DNA of 64,000 nt from Saturnia japonica (taxonomy: Eukaryota > Arthropoda > Insecta > Lepidoptera > Saturniidae). Shown piece by piece: positions 1-11,400 of this stretch. Made by a program: the position numbers and the translations under genes. The DNA lies in NCBI GenBank assembly GCA_033032175.1, contig CM065310.1, positions 9,362,001-9,426,000 on the forward strand, read 5' to 3'. How positions within the stretch are numbered: the stretch's first letter is position 1; every line of letters starts with the position of its first letter. The notes beneath the pieces were generated by a model, which made no database searches, was not told where the DNA came from, and saw only the letters and a list, made by a program, of their open reading frames with translations.

Positions 1-1208
1 TAGGGTTATTTTGTACAACTGCCTGCATGTGGTGAAAAGATCGTCATAGTGACTCACTTTTGCGTGTTGTGTTTCGGGATTCGTGTAATTGCCATGCTAC
101 TAAAAAAAATGTTTGAATATCATACAACTCCAGTCAGATGTTCCGTAAAGTATTTTTTTGCTTCTCTTCTTACAGAAGAAACTCTATTGCTAAGTCCTGT
201 CCGTCCTACTTTTATTAATTTATCCTATAAAGGTTTAGCGTTATGGCCACAATCTCACTTGACGTTATGTAACGATGTGGCCCAAGAGGTGCTTAGCGGC
301 AGGTTTTCAACTTGAGGATGATAGCTATTCAGGCGGGCATTGGAAAATACTCTCCACTCAGTGTTGCCACCTCAGAAAGTGATCTAGTAGCTAAATCGCT
401 CCGAGAATATTGCTAGTGAGTTGCTAGATTTTAAGAAATCAAAAACCTGCAAATGTAGCCAAAAGTGGCTAACCATAGGAAGTAACTGGAAATAACAACA
501 AGAATTACTTTTTTGTATTCTTACTACATTATATAAAAACTTAAATAATCAAATATAGCTATCAATATCAAAGATTCGAGTTGGTGAGGTACTCGAGAAA
601 CTGTGAAATTATAAACTTTATCAAATTGTGTAATTCAAAAGTATTCAATTACAACACAACAAAATTACGGTAGTCGTAGTAGTACTTGCTCGACCGTCGT
701 ATGTTTTAGACATTGGCGGGGACGAGGTAGCACGCCACTACACTACATTATACATTAAATTAAACAGTACGTTATCTCAGCAGTGTTCTTGAAATAATTA
801 TCTTCAGCCACTTCCCTCTGGTTGTGTTTCTTGGGTTGCATATTGACGTATGGATAATGGTATATTCAAATGTCATGATTATCTGTTCACCAAAATATAT
901 TACCGCAAAATTTGTTACTCTGTTTATAAATTAAGTTTAAAAAGAGATTGTGAGTTAATAAGAAGGGAATGTACATTAAAAATAAATTATTACTTTTTGC
1001 GTAAAGTTTAATAAATCAAAAACAATTCTAGATTCTAGAAAGTAGGTTATACTGTTAGAATATTTAATTATGAAGGTTTTTATTTTGTCTCTGCTGATTG
1101 TCATAGTAACGAATGATGTTAAATAAATATGTCGCAAGGAAAAGATGTAATTGTTTTCTGTTAGAATTTAATTATTCATAACAAATACCATTTTACGTCA
1201 TCCATACT
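1..1208. other. Intergenic, no gene seen
   Basis: No coding region can be supported here. A short stretch around 238-290 (a GGCCACA block followed by GATGTGGCCCAAGA) resembles one at 18872-18905, so it is probably the tail of a shared retroelement. A CAGTGTTGCCACC string at about 359 looks like a hAT terminus, but no matching partner end was found nearby. The rest is unremarkable AT-rich DNA. Confidence 0.5.
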
Positions 1209-2480
1209 TTATAATATAATAAAGCGCAAGAGTTTTTTGTTTGTTTGTTTAAACAAGCTAATATCTGGAACTACCTGTTGGAATTAATTTTTTTTTAAAG
1301 GTAGTCATATTCATTAGCAATAGTGAATCTAACAGGCTATCTAGCATTAAGATTCACTTGTCAGTCTTAAAAATTGATTTTTGTTAAGTAAGTCAAAAGA
1401 CAAAGTGCTCCCGAACTGCTTTATCCATGTGCGCTGGCATAATGGTTAGTGGTACGTAAATTTATTGTTATTGTTGGGTATGCGTCACTTCCCCTCTGCG
1501 TGAGGGAGGAGGGGGGGCGTGACGTTTCCCCGGTTTGGACGGGCGTTTTGTTGCGCCGGATGCCCGTCTCGTAGACGTCATACGGATGCCAGTGGGACGC
1601 GATGTTAGTGAGGGGGTCCGGGGGGTGCAATAATGCACGACCGCTTAAGGTGCCGGGTCTTCAATAATAGTCGAACTCTTCAATGTACTGCTCGCAGGAC
1701 GACCAAATCTTTTTTCTTGTAGTTACTCGTAGTTACTTGTACTCGATAATTTGCGCTGTGCCCCATACGGCACCTCTTCGAGCATAAGTAGTTCGGAGAG
1801 TGACCGTAAGGAGAGCCCCGCTTAAATTCGTATTTTAATTTTAGTTTTTACTTTGGTCACCCTGTTAATCGCTCTATATTTCTTTCTTTATATACATTGT
1901 GTATACATGTTATACATCAAAATATTCCTTGTCGTATTACCTATCCATTAAACATTCACATATTATAAACATTAAGTACTTATTCCGTACATAAGCCAAA
2001 AACTATGCAATTTACGGGCGGCATCACCGCTTTCTGTTCGTAAAGTTTTGACTTATTGACTTATTCTATGCATTTATACAACTTAATACATAACATGCAA
2101 CTTATAATGTAGCGTAGTCGCTAACATTTCTCTATAATATTATCCATATCAATCTATTTTATCATAACACATAGTACATAACACATAAACACAATAATAT
2201 GACATAATAACCTAACACAAGACATGAAAATAACAGTTCTGTCGCCAACAGTTATACAAAAATTTGGTCCTTAGTATAACTGAAAAAAAGGCCGTGATAT
2301 CATATTATGATAATCTCTCAAACATAAGCCACAATCAGGCATTTTGTGACAATAAGTTATTGAAAATTAAAGAGTGATTTATGTGCATTATTATTAGTTA
2401 AAAGATATAAAACCTTACGAACAAAAGTTTCTTCATCATTAAGACAATTTCATGAAGTTAATTTTTTATACTCTTTGCCA
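1209..2480. repeat. Dispersed repeat copy, split by a solo LTR
   Basis: The two parts, 1209-1471 and 2251-2480, together match the repeat at 27917-28385. Shared landmarks in the same order are a TATAATATAATAAAG start, GTTTAAACA(A/T)GCTAAT, GTGCGCTGGC(A/G)TAATGGTTA, GGTACGTAAA/GATACGTAAA, TTGGTCCTTAGTAT/CTGGTCCTTAGTAT and AAGTTTCTTCATC near the end. The copy at 27917 is uninterrupted, which proves that the 779 bases between the two parts here are a later insertion. A third, more diverged fragment is at about 44975-45115. The family is a non-coding dispersed repeat; its class is not established. Confidence 0.7.
1472..2250. mobile_element. Solo LTR (retrotransposon remnant)
   Basis: The 779-bp segment begins TGTTGG and ends CCAACA, a perfect 6-bp terminal inverted repeat of the TG...CA type used by LTR retrotransposons. 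It is flanked by a perfect 5-bp target-site duplication, GTTAT, at 1467-1471 and 2251-2255. No gag or pol sequence is present, so this is most simply a solo LTR left after recombination between the two LTRs. The first 170 bases are much more GC-rich than the surroundings. The paralogous empty site at about 28170 supports the boundaries. A 5-bp duplication fits gypsy, copia or BEL elements; the superfamily cannot be decided. Confidence 0.75.
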
Positions 2481-5400
2481 ACACTATGGTTTACTGAAAT
2501 AATATAACATAACAACACATTATAACAAATTTTTGACCAACTATATACTACAACATTTTTTAAAGGCACAGTGGTTTCAGTTTGTACCACAATTGCTTTT
2601 GGATACGTGAGGCATACTATTCACTTTATTAAAAAAAATTATATAATATAATAATTCATATATCTGTGACCAAAAAGTCTTGTAAATCAAAAGTCAACAT
2701 AAATATACGAAAAAAGTTAATAACTGGATAATCATGAAAAATTGCAGAGCATAATATGATATGGGGGTGATTCGGGTAGCCCTAAGGGTGATCTACCTCT
2801 AGAATTCTGCTTATCACTACTTCTTGGGTTACTTTGTATTTATTGTATTATTGTTATTGTTATTATATTAGAAATAGTATGATCACAACAACTCAAGCCA
2901 CACCAACCACGATAACATCTTGGTTTGATACCACATAGCCTGCTCATTTGGAATATTCTCTGTTACTACATACCTTATTATATAAAAAACCCTAATTTCC
3001 GCTGATTCTTTTTTCACCCAGTAAATAAGTGCTTCTATATATATTTTCTTCCTATATTTCCCTCGGAGCTTTTAAAACCGCCCTTTCATAGCGTTCTTTT
3101 TAAATGGATTAAAAACAAGATAAAACTACAGTACTAATATAATTGTACTTTAATAGAAATTCTAATTTAGAAGTGCTCTTCAAAAACAATTATTTTTCAA
3201 TAAATAGTTTAGAAAGTGACCAAGTGTTTGAAAACAACCTTTTTTAAAGCACAAATGTGCAAACAATAAATACAACTTTTGTATCTGTTTCTGTAGCTAT
3301 GATATCTTACCATCCTTCCCGTAGGTTCAAATAATATAATGTACAAACGTAATATGACTACTTGACGTCTTATACTGTATTACAAAAATGATAGATAAAT
3401 TTCTTCTATCAACCATAGGTTGTTCAAACCTTAAAGCATTGTATATATCGCACGTATAATGAGTACAAAAATGCCCGCTGCATAATAGAAAAAGAATCGA
3501 AAATTATAAACAAATTTTGTGAATGTAGTACGACTGATTACCGATACGAGTACTTTTCACCAATACCTACTCGGTACTCGGTTACAAAGTATCGATGCCA
3601 AAAGGACTTGGTATCAAAAGAAAAGTATAGAGTATGTACTCGAATTTACTCGTATCGATTCATCCCTAGTCATAGATGACAGAACACTAGGATTCAGTTA
3701 TTATTGGAAGTATCGATACCTACTCGAAGCAAAGTATTGAATCATAAGTATAATTATCGAACCTAAAGTATCGAACCTACTTGGTATTGAATAATATGCT
3801 TATGAGATTAGAAGTGACAAAAAACATCTTTTAATAATGATTAATTTAATGGGCACATGCACAGTTCTGTTACAAAATGTAGTAATCCATGTATCGAAAA
3901 TCACTTTTAAACAAAAGATTCCACGAAATATATAGATAAACTGTGTTGAAGAACGTCATTACTCGGAGGAAAATTTCAAAAACATATTAGGTCACTTTAA
4001 ACAAGATTAAGTTCTTCTATTTTTGACTATTTACCTATAACAGAGCCAAAAATATAAGCATTGAAAAAAAATCTTGTTATTATTCATATACAAAAACAAT
4101 TAACAACATAATATTCATTACTATTTATTCATCTAATATCTTTATTAATAAATCTGTGATGAATTTTATCTGCATAGCCCTACAACTAACTTTTTTTCTA
4201 CTCAGGGTTCACAACCTAAAGCATAGTAATTATCGTGCTGTCAACTTTGAAATTATCGTGTTTCCCTGTATTGGACCAAAACTATCGCACTTCACCAACT
4301 TCTGCTCCAGAGGACTTATGAATTCTTATATTGTTAAAATTATCGCATTTTCTTATAATTTGCTATCCTACGAGGGCATGCAATTGTCGTAAATGTACGA
4401 TACGTGTGTACGGTTGTCCTTGCTTCTGCTAATGCCATCTCTGATATTTTAATTCAAACTTCACATACTCGTTTTTGAAAATATTTACTGTTTTTTCTGT
4501 GGTAGCCCGACAAATTGACTGTACTGTCTCTGTTGGGTGATGTACTTTCTCTCTTTCTCTAAAAATTTCCTTTCTTTGAGCGTCCCTGGTTCAACGCTCG
4601 TAATTATTACAGGAACGAGTAATGTAATGCATTATTCCTACGCAATTTATAACAAATTATTGAAGGCACTATTATTCTACTGTCATCTATCCTCTAATAT
4701 TCTTAATAATGGCAATAGTCGGCCGGCGTTACTGCAACGTGCGAATAAGCAAATATTATGTAGGTAACCTTTAGGACTTGTGGTGACTTATCACAATAAT
4801 TAGTTCTTACTTCAGCCACATTCTATTTTGTTTATGATAGACTGGCTGACTTTCAGGTCTTGAAAAAGATAAAGAAGACATCTGTCACTGACTGATAAGA
4901 AGATATATTATTCTGTAATCGGTTACGAGCGACAAAATAAATACAGCAATAATTCAAACGCCGAGCTGCATTTTTAATTAATAGGATCGGCCAAACGATC
5001 ATATAGACTTTTAGGTCTGAAAGAGAGAGATTTTCACGTTTCTCACACTCTACATTATCATGCGAATTAAGATTTTTCCGAATTTGCGATAGCAATCTCT
5101 GCCAATGTCATTCCCACAATTATTAAGATGAATCTAACGACTCCTCATATCATAAAAACCATCAAGCCGTTTAGGCTATAGATCGTGCCAAAGAAATAGA
5201 CATACATATATACATACGCAGGAAAAACATAACCCTCCTTTTTCGCGGTTGAGTAAAAACAAATGTTACATTGCATGTGTTTCTATAATTTTATTGCTAA
5301 TTTATATTTCATATCAGGTATGTACTATATAAATTATACGGTTGTAGTAATGTTATACTTTTGTTGTTTACTAAGCCGCTTAATAGCTCTGTTATCTATT

Positions 5401-5742
5401 GCTAAAGTTATTATACTTACGGATAGAAAATTAATACAACAGAGAAGAACAAGAATAAAGCAAATGTAACTCCAATAAAGCAATATTTTTTGTTTATCTG
5501 GTCAGAATACGCTTTTATATCAAATTGAAAAAAGTAGTAAATTGTTTGCATATGTAAGATGGTACTTTTATGGTTCTGAACACATATCCCCGCTATACTA
5601 TACTATACCTATACTAAACTAAAAATAAATAAAAAATTAAGGAATAGGCAGGTTTAAGTTTTTTGGGGAAAAGTTGCTGAAATAGTATCATTTTGGGGAA
5701 ATTTTGTGGCCGCCATGGGGAAATTTCGAAAATGCAATCTGG
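2481..5742. other. Intergenic, no gene seen
   Basis: No gene is supported. The stretch 3530-3790 is dense in TATCGA and ACTCG motifs and includes the string CGAATTTACTCGTATCGATT; it looks like a decayed MITE. Open frames at 4156-4392, 4537-4767 and 5263-5469 are low-complexity AT-rich readings without recognisable domains, and I did not call them. Confidence 0.5.
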
Positions 5743-5889
5743 AGACCAGAGATAAATAACAATTCTGGAGACTCTGCTAGTGCTAACCAGAGATAAATAA
5801 CAATTGTGCTAACCATAGACCAATAACCAGAGGGTGCTAACCAGAGATAAATAACAATTGTGCTAACCCTCTGGTTATTGGTCTATGGT
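5743..5889. repeat. Perfect inverted repeat nested in direct repeats
   Basis: The arms 5812-5835 and 5866-5889 are exact reverse complements over 24 bases (left arm ACCATAGACC...AGAGGGT), separated by a 30-base spacer, so the strand could fold into a long perfect hairpin. The spacer belongs to a 34-base direct repeat (starting TGCTAACCAGAGATAAATAA) present at 5781-5814 and 5835-5868. A third partial copy of CCAGAGATAAATAACAATT lies at about 5746. No coding potential. Confidence 0.85.
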
Positions 5890-6503
5890 GCTAACCTGGT
5901 GCTAACTGCCAGGATTTAGGGCGGAAATATGCCCATTGGGCCCTTTTCAGGACCCAACATTTAGTGCTATTTTTAGGGGCATAAATTGTATTCGTGGGTC
6001 ATCAATTTGACTGACCAAAACAAATAAAAAAGGAAAACGTCCATGGTACTATCTTTTGTTATTTTTAAGGGTACTATACTATACCAGAGAAAAATGAGAA
6101 TTAATACTAAACGAGTTGTTAGTCTGTGGTCAAAGTCAAGTTTTCAAGTTTCTGGTCAAGCTGACGCACGCCATCTTCCGATGGCACGGGACTCCTTATC
6201 ACATTCAAAATTTCAAATATATTTTGATCAGTGTGGTTATGTATGTTAATTAATATATGAATTCGTATGTTAATTAAAATTGCCGATAAGATAGATATTA
6301 AATAGTGAATAAAACGGGAAACTCATTTAAACAATACCCTTGAAAGATACACAATACAGGGTTTTTTTGGGGCTTTTGAATATTGCATTTAGGGTTATTT
6401 AGGGCTACTTCATCTTAATCTTAGGAGTATTTTTTTAAGAGCTGGTAACCCTGCATAATGCTAGGACAGCTAGGCTAGGGCTACACAATGGGCTACACAC
6501 AGG
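5890..6503. other. Intergenic, no gene seen
   Basis: Nothing recognisable except several AGGGTTATTTAGGGCTA-like short repeats near 6390-6420. The last eight bases (6496-6503, CACACAGG) are the left target-site duplication of the hAT element that follows. Confidence 0.5.
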
Positions 6504-6901
6504 CAGTGTTGCCAATTTAGCTCTTTTAGAGCTAAATGCGGCTCTATTTATAATGAGTTAGCTCCAAAAAAACGTGTTTAGCTCCATAGCTCTTTTTCAT
6601 AAAATTTTAGCTCTATTCCACACTATGAAAAAAAATCGTTATAATTTTTTTATAAATTTTTACGCGTTTATCCGAATCTTTTATGAAAATTGAACGCAAC
6701 CTTTACTACCTAGCCTACGTCTATTGTCTATAAATTTATAGGAATTAAAGTAGCGATCCGTGGTCCGAAGTACCCCATTTCTTCATTAATGTATGTATGT
6801 ATCCGGAGTGTATTTTGTGTTGATTTTTTTGGAGTAGCTATAACTTGAATCATTTAGTATTATTATAGACAGGTGTAACGTGCAAAATATCATCGAGTAA
6901 G

Positions 6902-7953
6902 TCATACACACAAAAATACCGAGAAGAATGGCTTTCTGAAACTGCTTTTCAAAATTGGTTCAAATTCAAGAGGAAAGGCAATGGGATAACATCGCCCTAG
7001 TGCCGTGGGAAAGAAAAATAACACAATAGCATTTTTATATGAAGTTTTAGGCCGGTTACAGTGCTAAACTGACCGTCACTGCATACGTCAGTCATGCTTC
7101 TCATTTGTATGAAAATTCATAAATCATTACAGTGCTGGACTGACTGTACGCACGCGCATATTGCTACGCATTGCTGTGTGTCGACCAACGCGCTATGGAA
7201 ACAAATAAACACGTTCAGTGCTGCACCGACCGGTGGACCGACCACACGGATATGTGTATCATCGTCAAAAAAAGTCTTTCTACCGGTGATATAAGGTTGA
7301 TGTTTTAAGTTGTCTTGTAATTTTGCTTAAAATTCATCAATACTTTTGATCGACATTCCGAATTAATAAAAAAAATTCTTCATCTTCGCGCAATAATCAA
7401 TATAAAGTAGTGAATTCCTCTTGAAATGCTCTTTGGGTGGCGATTAGTTGTACGTGATATCTACGTCTTCTGTTCCTTACACGTTTACGAAGATAGGAAA
7501 GCACTGAAAGCTACAAACTGACGGCCGGTTAATGGGTACCGTTAGGACGGATCGTACGCACTGACGGTTGGTGAAACACTGTATCCGGCCTTACTATACA
7601 AAGATGTGGCTGACATGAATCCTTTCAAAGAATTGTGTTCTTTCGCTCTTTCAATGGTTTCTTTGCCCTGGTCTAACGCTAAAGTTGAAAGGGTATTTAG
7701 AAAGCTTAATATTATCAAGAACAAATCCCGAAACAAACTTCAAAATGATACCACCAATGCAATTCTGACTATTGGATCAGGATTACGACGAATCAAAAAA
7801 TGTTGTCACAGCTACGAATTGCCGAAAGATGTATTTAAAAAAATAGGTACAATGGCAACTTACGAAAACTCAAGGGCGAATGAAGAAGAACCAACTACAA
7901 GTGGAATAGCATTTATAAATTTAATAAATGATTGTTCTGATGACGATAATTAA
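6902..7953 (+). pseudogene. hAT transposase, broken (two terminal pieces)
   Basis: Two pieces are readable. About 6902-7000 encodes an N-terminal stretch (KYREEWLSETAFQNWFKF) of the kind found at the start of many insect hAT transposases, ending in a TAG. About 7591-7953 encodes roughly 120 residues with the hAT C-terminal dimerisation signature: LPWSNAKVERVFRKLN followed by IKNKSRNKL (canonical LPxSNAxxERxFSxLxxIKxxxRxxL). The catalytic middle is absent and a 541-bp MITE sits between the pieces. No functional transposase can be made. The flanking terminal repeats and 8-bp duplication agree with the hAT call. Confidence 0.75.
7050..7590. mobile_element. PIF/Harbinger-type MITE, 541 bp
   Basis: The left end reads GGCCGGTTACAGTGCTAAAC. 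The right end, reverse-complemented, reads GGCCGGATACAGTGTTTCAC, giving terminal inverted repeats with few mismatches. The insertion is flanked by TTA on both sides (7047-7049 and 7591-7593), the 3-bp duplication characteristic of PIF/Harbinger elements. There is no transposase, so it is non-autonomous. It lies inside the older hAT element and interrupts the transposase remnants. Confidence 0.75.
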
Positions 7954-8231
7954 TCATATTTTATCTGACATTTGCCAATTTATAAATATTGTGTTAGAGC
8001 TTAGAAATTCTTCGCATTATCTCTTAAGATTATTAGACATTATCGTATATGTTAAGATCTTTGATATTTGTTTATCTTATATGTCTGTATAAGCCATTAA
8101 TTAAAATGTTATTTCCTTATTCTTTTTTAATTTAGCTCTTTTTTACTAAAATAATTAGCTCTTTTTTAGCTCCTTTTTCCTAACCTTCTAGCTTTATTTC
8201 TAAATACAGTGTTGGCAACACTGCTCACAGG

Positions 8232-8425
8232 GTTACTCACAGACTATTAGATGTACAAGTAGGGCTACTTACTACTATAATACTACTGGGTAACTGGATT
8301 TCAATTTTGCAGATTATTTATTTATGTTTTTGTAGTGGTGTGCTTAGGTCTTGCTTACTTAACCCATAGCTCTAAGTTAACCCACTGCTAATAAGTAACA
8401 AGCAATTTTTACTTAACCTCGTGAA
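8232..8425 (+). promoter_or_regulatory. Presumed SF3A3 promoter and 5' leader
   Basis: The 194 bases between the hAT target-site duplication and the SF3A3 start codon must hold the leader, and either hold or adjoin the promoter. No TATA box at a convincing distance is visible. The start-codon context is GTGAAATGG, with a purine at -3 and G at +4. If transcription starts upstream of 8232, it does so inside the hAT element. Confidence 0.35.
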
Positions 8426-11400
8426 ATGGAGACTATTTTAGAACAACAACGAAGTTATCATGAAGAAAGGGAGCGAACAATGGATGGAATGGTCAAAGAA
8501 ATTTTACACAAGAAAGCAGGGGTAAGTAAGTAATAAAGAATGTAATTAGAAACTCTTGGTTACCAGAAATTTGAAGATATGGATTTGTATTTTTTGTAAA
8601 GAAGTGCATACTAAATCCGTTGTTGTAATTGCCCGATTCGATTCGAATTAAAGGATGACATTGAACATCAACACCATCAGTAGTTTAATATTCGTAAGGG
8701 AATGTTTATTTTAAAATGAACTTTGATTTCAGCATCGTGAAACTATAAATGGTGATCATCGTTTGAAAAATTTACATGATGTAAGTCAAATTTATAACTT
8801 TGCTTGATTTCCCATGATGGGTGCAATAGCTTGAATTATTGTAAAGATCACTTAATTTTAATTTAAAAATTATATTTGAATTTCAGAGGTACATTGAAGC
8901 TACAATAAGACTAAAAGAGTTGTATGAAGATAAGGATAACTTACGTAAAGAAGAAATTGCATCTTTGTCTGGACCTAATGAGTTCCAAGAATTTTATGCT
9001 AGACTTAAACAAATAAAAGAGTTTCATAGAAAACATCCTAATGAAGTAAGATACATTATTTATATTTGTTTATTATATCATAAACATGTTAAAAATGCTT
9101 TAATTTTATTCTACAATGTATGACATTATTATAAACAAATTTTTACAACTTCTCAACAACATTATGCTCTAAATAGAGATGTGAGGGGTATAAATGCATA
9201 AATGCTACTGTCCAATTTTGTAAATAATTACCATTAACTGGAAAAAAAAGTTAGGATTAATATTATTTGCCCTGATTTCTCTCAACAGAAAATTTTATGA
9301 AATAGAGAGATATTATCATATATAATATATATTGGTAATGTATACTAAATGAAAGTTTAGTAAACGGGTTGATGGCTTCCCTGATGACAAGGGTTAGCAT
9401 GATAAATGTTGCTATCAGAGTAATCTCTCTTTTTTTAAATCATATGTCATATTATAGAGAGAAATCTAAAGTCAAGCAGTTGACTAAAAAACTCACTAAT
9501 ATAAATTACTAGAATTTCTTTCAGAGTGTTATTTTCCATTTCTTTATTTTCTTGATGACAGTTCTAATTTGATAGTTGTAGTGTTGTGACCAAATAAGTA
9601 ATGATATCGATCATATATATTTCATCGAGTCGAGTGACAGAGACGGTACATCAGATTTTGATTAAAATAAATAAATAACGATTACCTGTTACCTGTCCTT
9701 GTAATTATTTCATTTCATTGTCGAGTACCTACCTATACCTACTTATTTTACAACAGCTTCGAAAATTTTGAAGAAGTTGGCATTATCAATCAAGAATTAA
9801 TACATGTAACATCTTGTAATGAAATATGATAATAATTAATAAATTTGTAAAAAATAATCTGGCAGTAGTTTAGTTTTTTACATTTTGTAAAAAAATATCG
9901 GGTCTGTTATCATGTTACGTTTATCGATATAGCTCCATCCCTATCATTTCTCCGACTCTGGTAGAACCTTGTACGTGTGTAAATGGCATATTTTTATAAA
10001 ATAATGCATACATAATGCAAAAAAGACACTCGTTCAAGTTTTCACAGGAGCTGTCATCGAGAAAATAAAGAAATGGAAATGGTATAAAGATAATATTTTC
10101 ATAATTTTTAAGCATTCTATTCAATATTTTTTTAGATCTGTGTTCCTATGTCAGTTGAGTTTGAAGAGATGGCAAATATTAGAGAAAATCCAGCAGAGGA
10201 TTATACAAGTAAAGTAAAATACATGTTATTTTTCATTTTAAAATATTTTTATTTACCTCATAGTAAAAACATAAATTTTTGCTATTTAGAAGATCAAGGT
10301 TTTAATTTCCCAGAAGGTTATTGTTTTTCACACTTAATAATAGACTTAAGATTCACATGTCATATTTAAAAAGTAAAATGTGTTTGGTACTATAACATTA
10401 GTTATCATTTCTGCTATTAGTGGGCATAATTTCTAGTTTGAAGTGTATGTAACAGTTGGCACAGTCTCTGGTATTCTGCTTACCCTGAAAGAAAAATTGT
10501 GTGAAAATACTATATTAAATTGCTAGCTTGTACCTGCCTGACATCTTCTATGCTAGATTTCATTAGAATCTATCCAGCATAAACAAAGTGGCACAAATGA
10601 CAAATTTGCGAATTTGAGTTTGATATTGAATATTCATATTAAAAACATTTAATTATAAGGTCAAAACTTTGTGAAAACCGCTATCTACAATATTCTGCAA
10701 AAACTAATTTTGGGTAACTTTTAAAATATAGTGTTTTAAACATCAAGTAACACTATAAAACTTGAAATAGTTTTATTTTGATTTTACAAATTTACACCAT
10801 TAATTATTTTATGTTACAGTACCTGTTGAATTTACTGATGAAGAAGGCTATGGTAAATATTTAGATTTGCATGAATGTTATGAAAAGTTTATCAACCTAA
10901 AAGGTATTGAAGTAAGTATATGTTCTTAGTTTCAATGCACTACATACTTAATTATTAATTTGAACAACAATGAATATTGATGTTTATTATTAGCTCATTT
11001 GGTATTTACAAAAATATACAAAATTAACTACAATTAAAAGTACTGGAATATAAATATTGTCAGAATACCAAATTTCTATTTTTAAATATCCTAATTGTAC
11101 TAGCTGGTTAACGCTTTTAGTGCTAGGGACCCACATAGTAGGCTCGCTTTTATCACATTCAACTTTCAGGAACCCATGAGGGATCTTTTTAAAATTGATG
11201 AATTTGGAAACTTTTGTTTAACTTTAGTTTTTGACCTCCAGGGAACTACTTACGTACCATGTATAACTAACCCGCGTCATAGGTTCAGTAGTGAAATACA
11301 TGTCGGTATGACATATGACCTCTATGAGATTTACAGAGGAGGTGAATGTGTAACATTTCTTATTCATATTATATCTACGGCAGCAAAGAACAAAAACTCA

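Larger units (their letters stand above)
6504..8223 (+). mobile_element. hAT-family DNA transposon, internally deleted
   Basis: The 1,720-bp element has terminal inverted repeats CAGTGTTGCCAA (left) and the reverse complement of TTGGCAACACTG (right). It is flanked by an 8-bp target-site duplication with one mismatch, CACACAGG (6496-6503) and CTCACAGG (8224-8231), the size expected for hAT. Both ends carry clustered subterminal copies of TAGCTCTTTT/TAGCTCC, typical of hAT transposase binding arrays. Remnants of the N-terminal and C-terminal parts of a hAT transposase lie inside, with the middle missing and a MITE inserted. It ends 202 bases before the SF3A3 start codon. Confidence 0.8.

Noticed and set aside
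359..375. Lone hAT-like terminus CAGTGTTGCCACC
   Set aside because: No matching inverted end or 8-bp duplication was found within several kilobases.
1421..1630. Minus-strand frame starting MHPPDPLTNIASHW
   Set aside because: It overlaps the end of the solo LTR and its host repeat, so it is GC-rich LTR sequence and not a gene.
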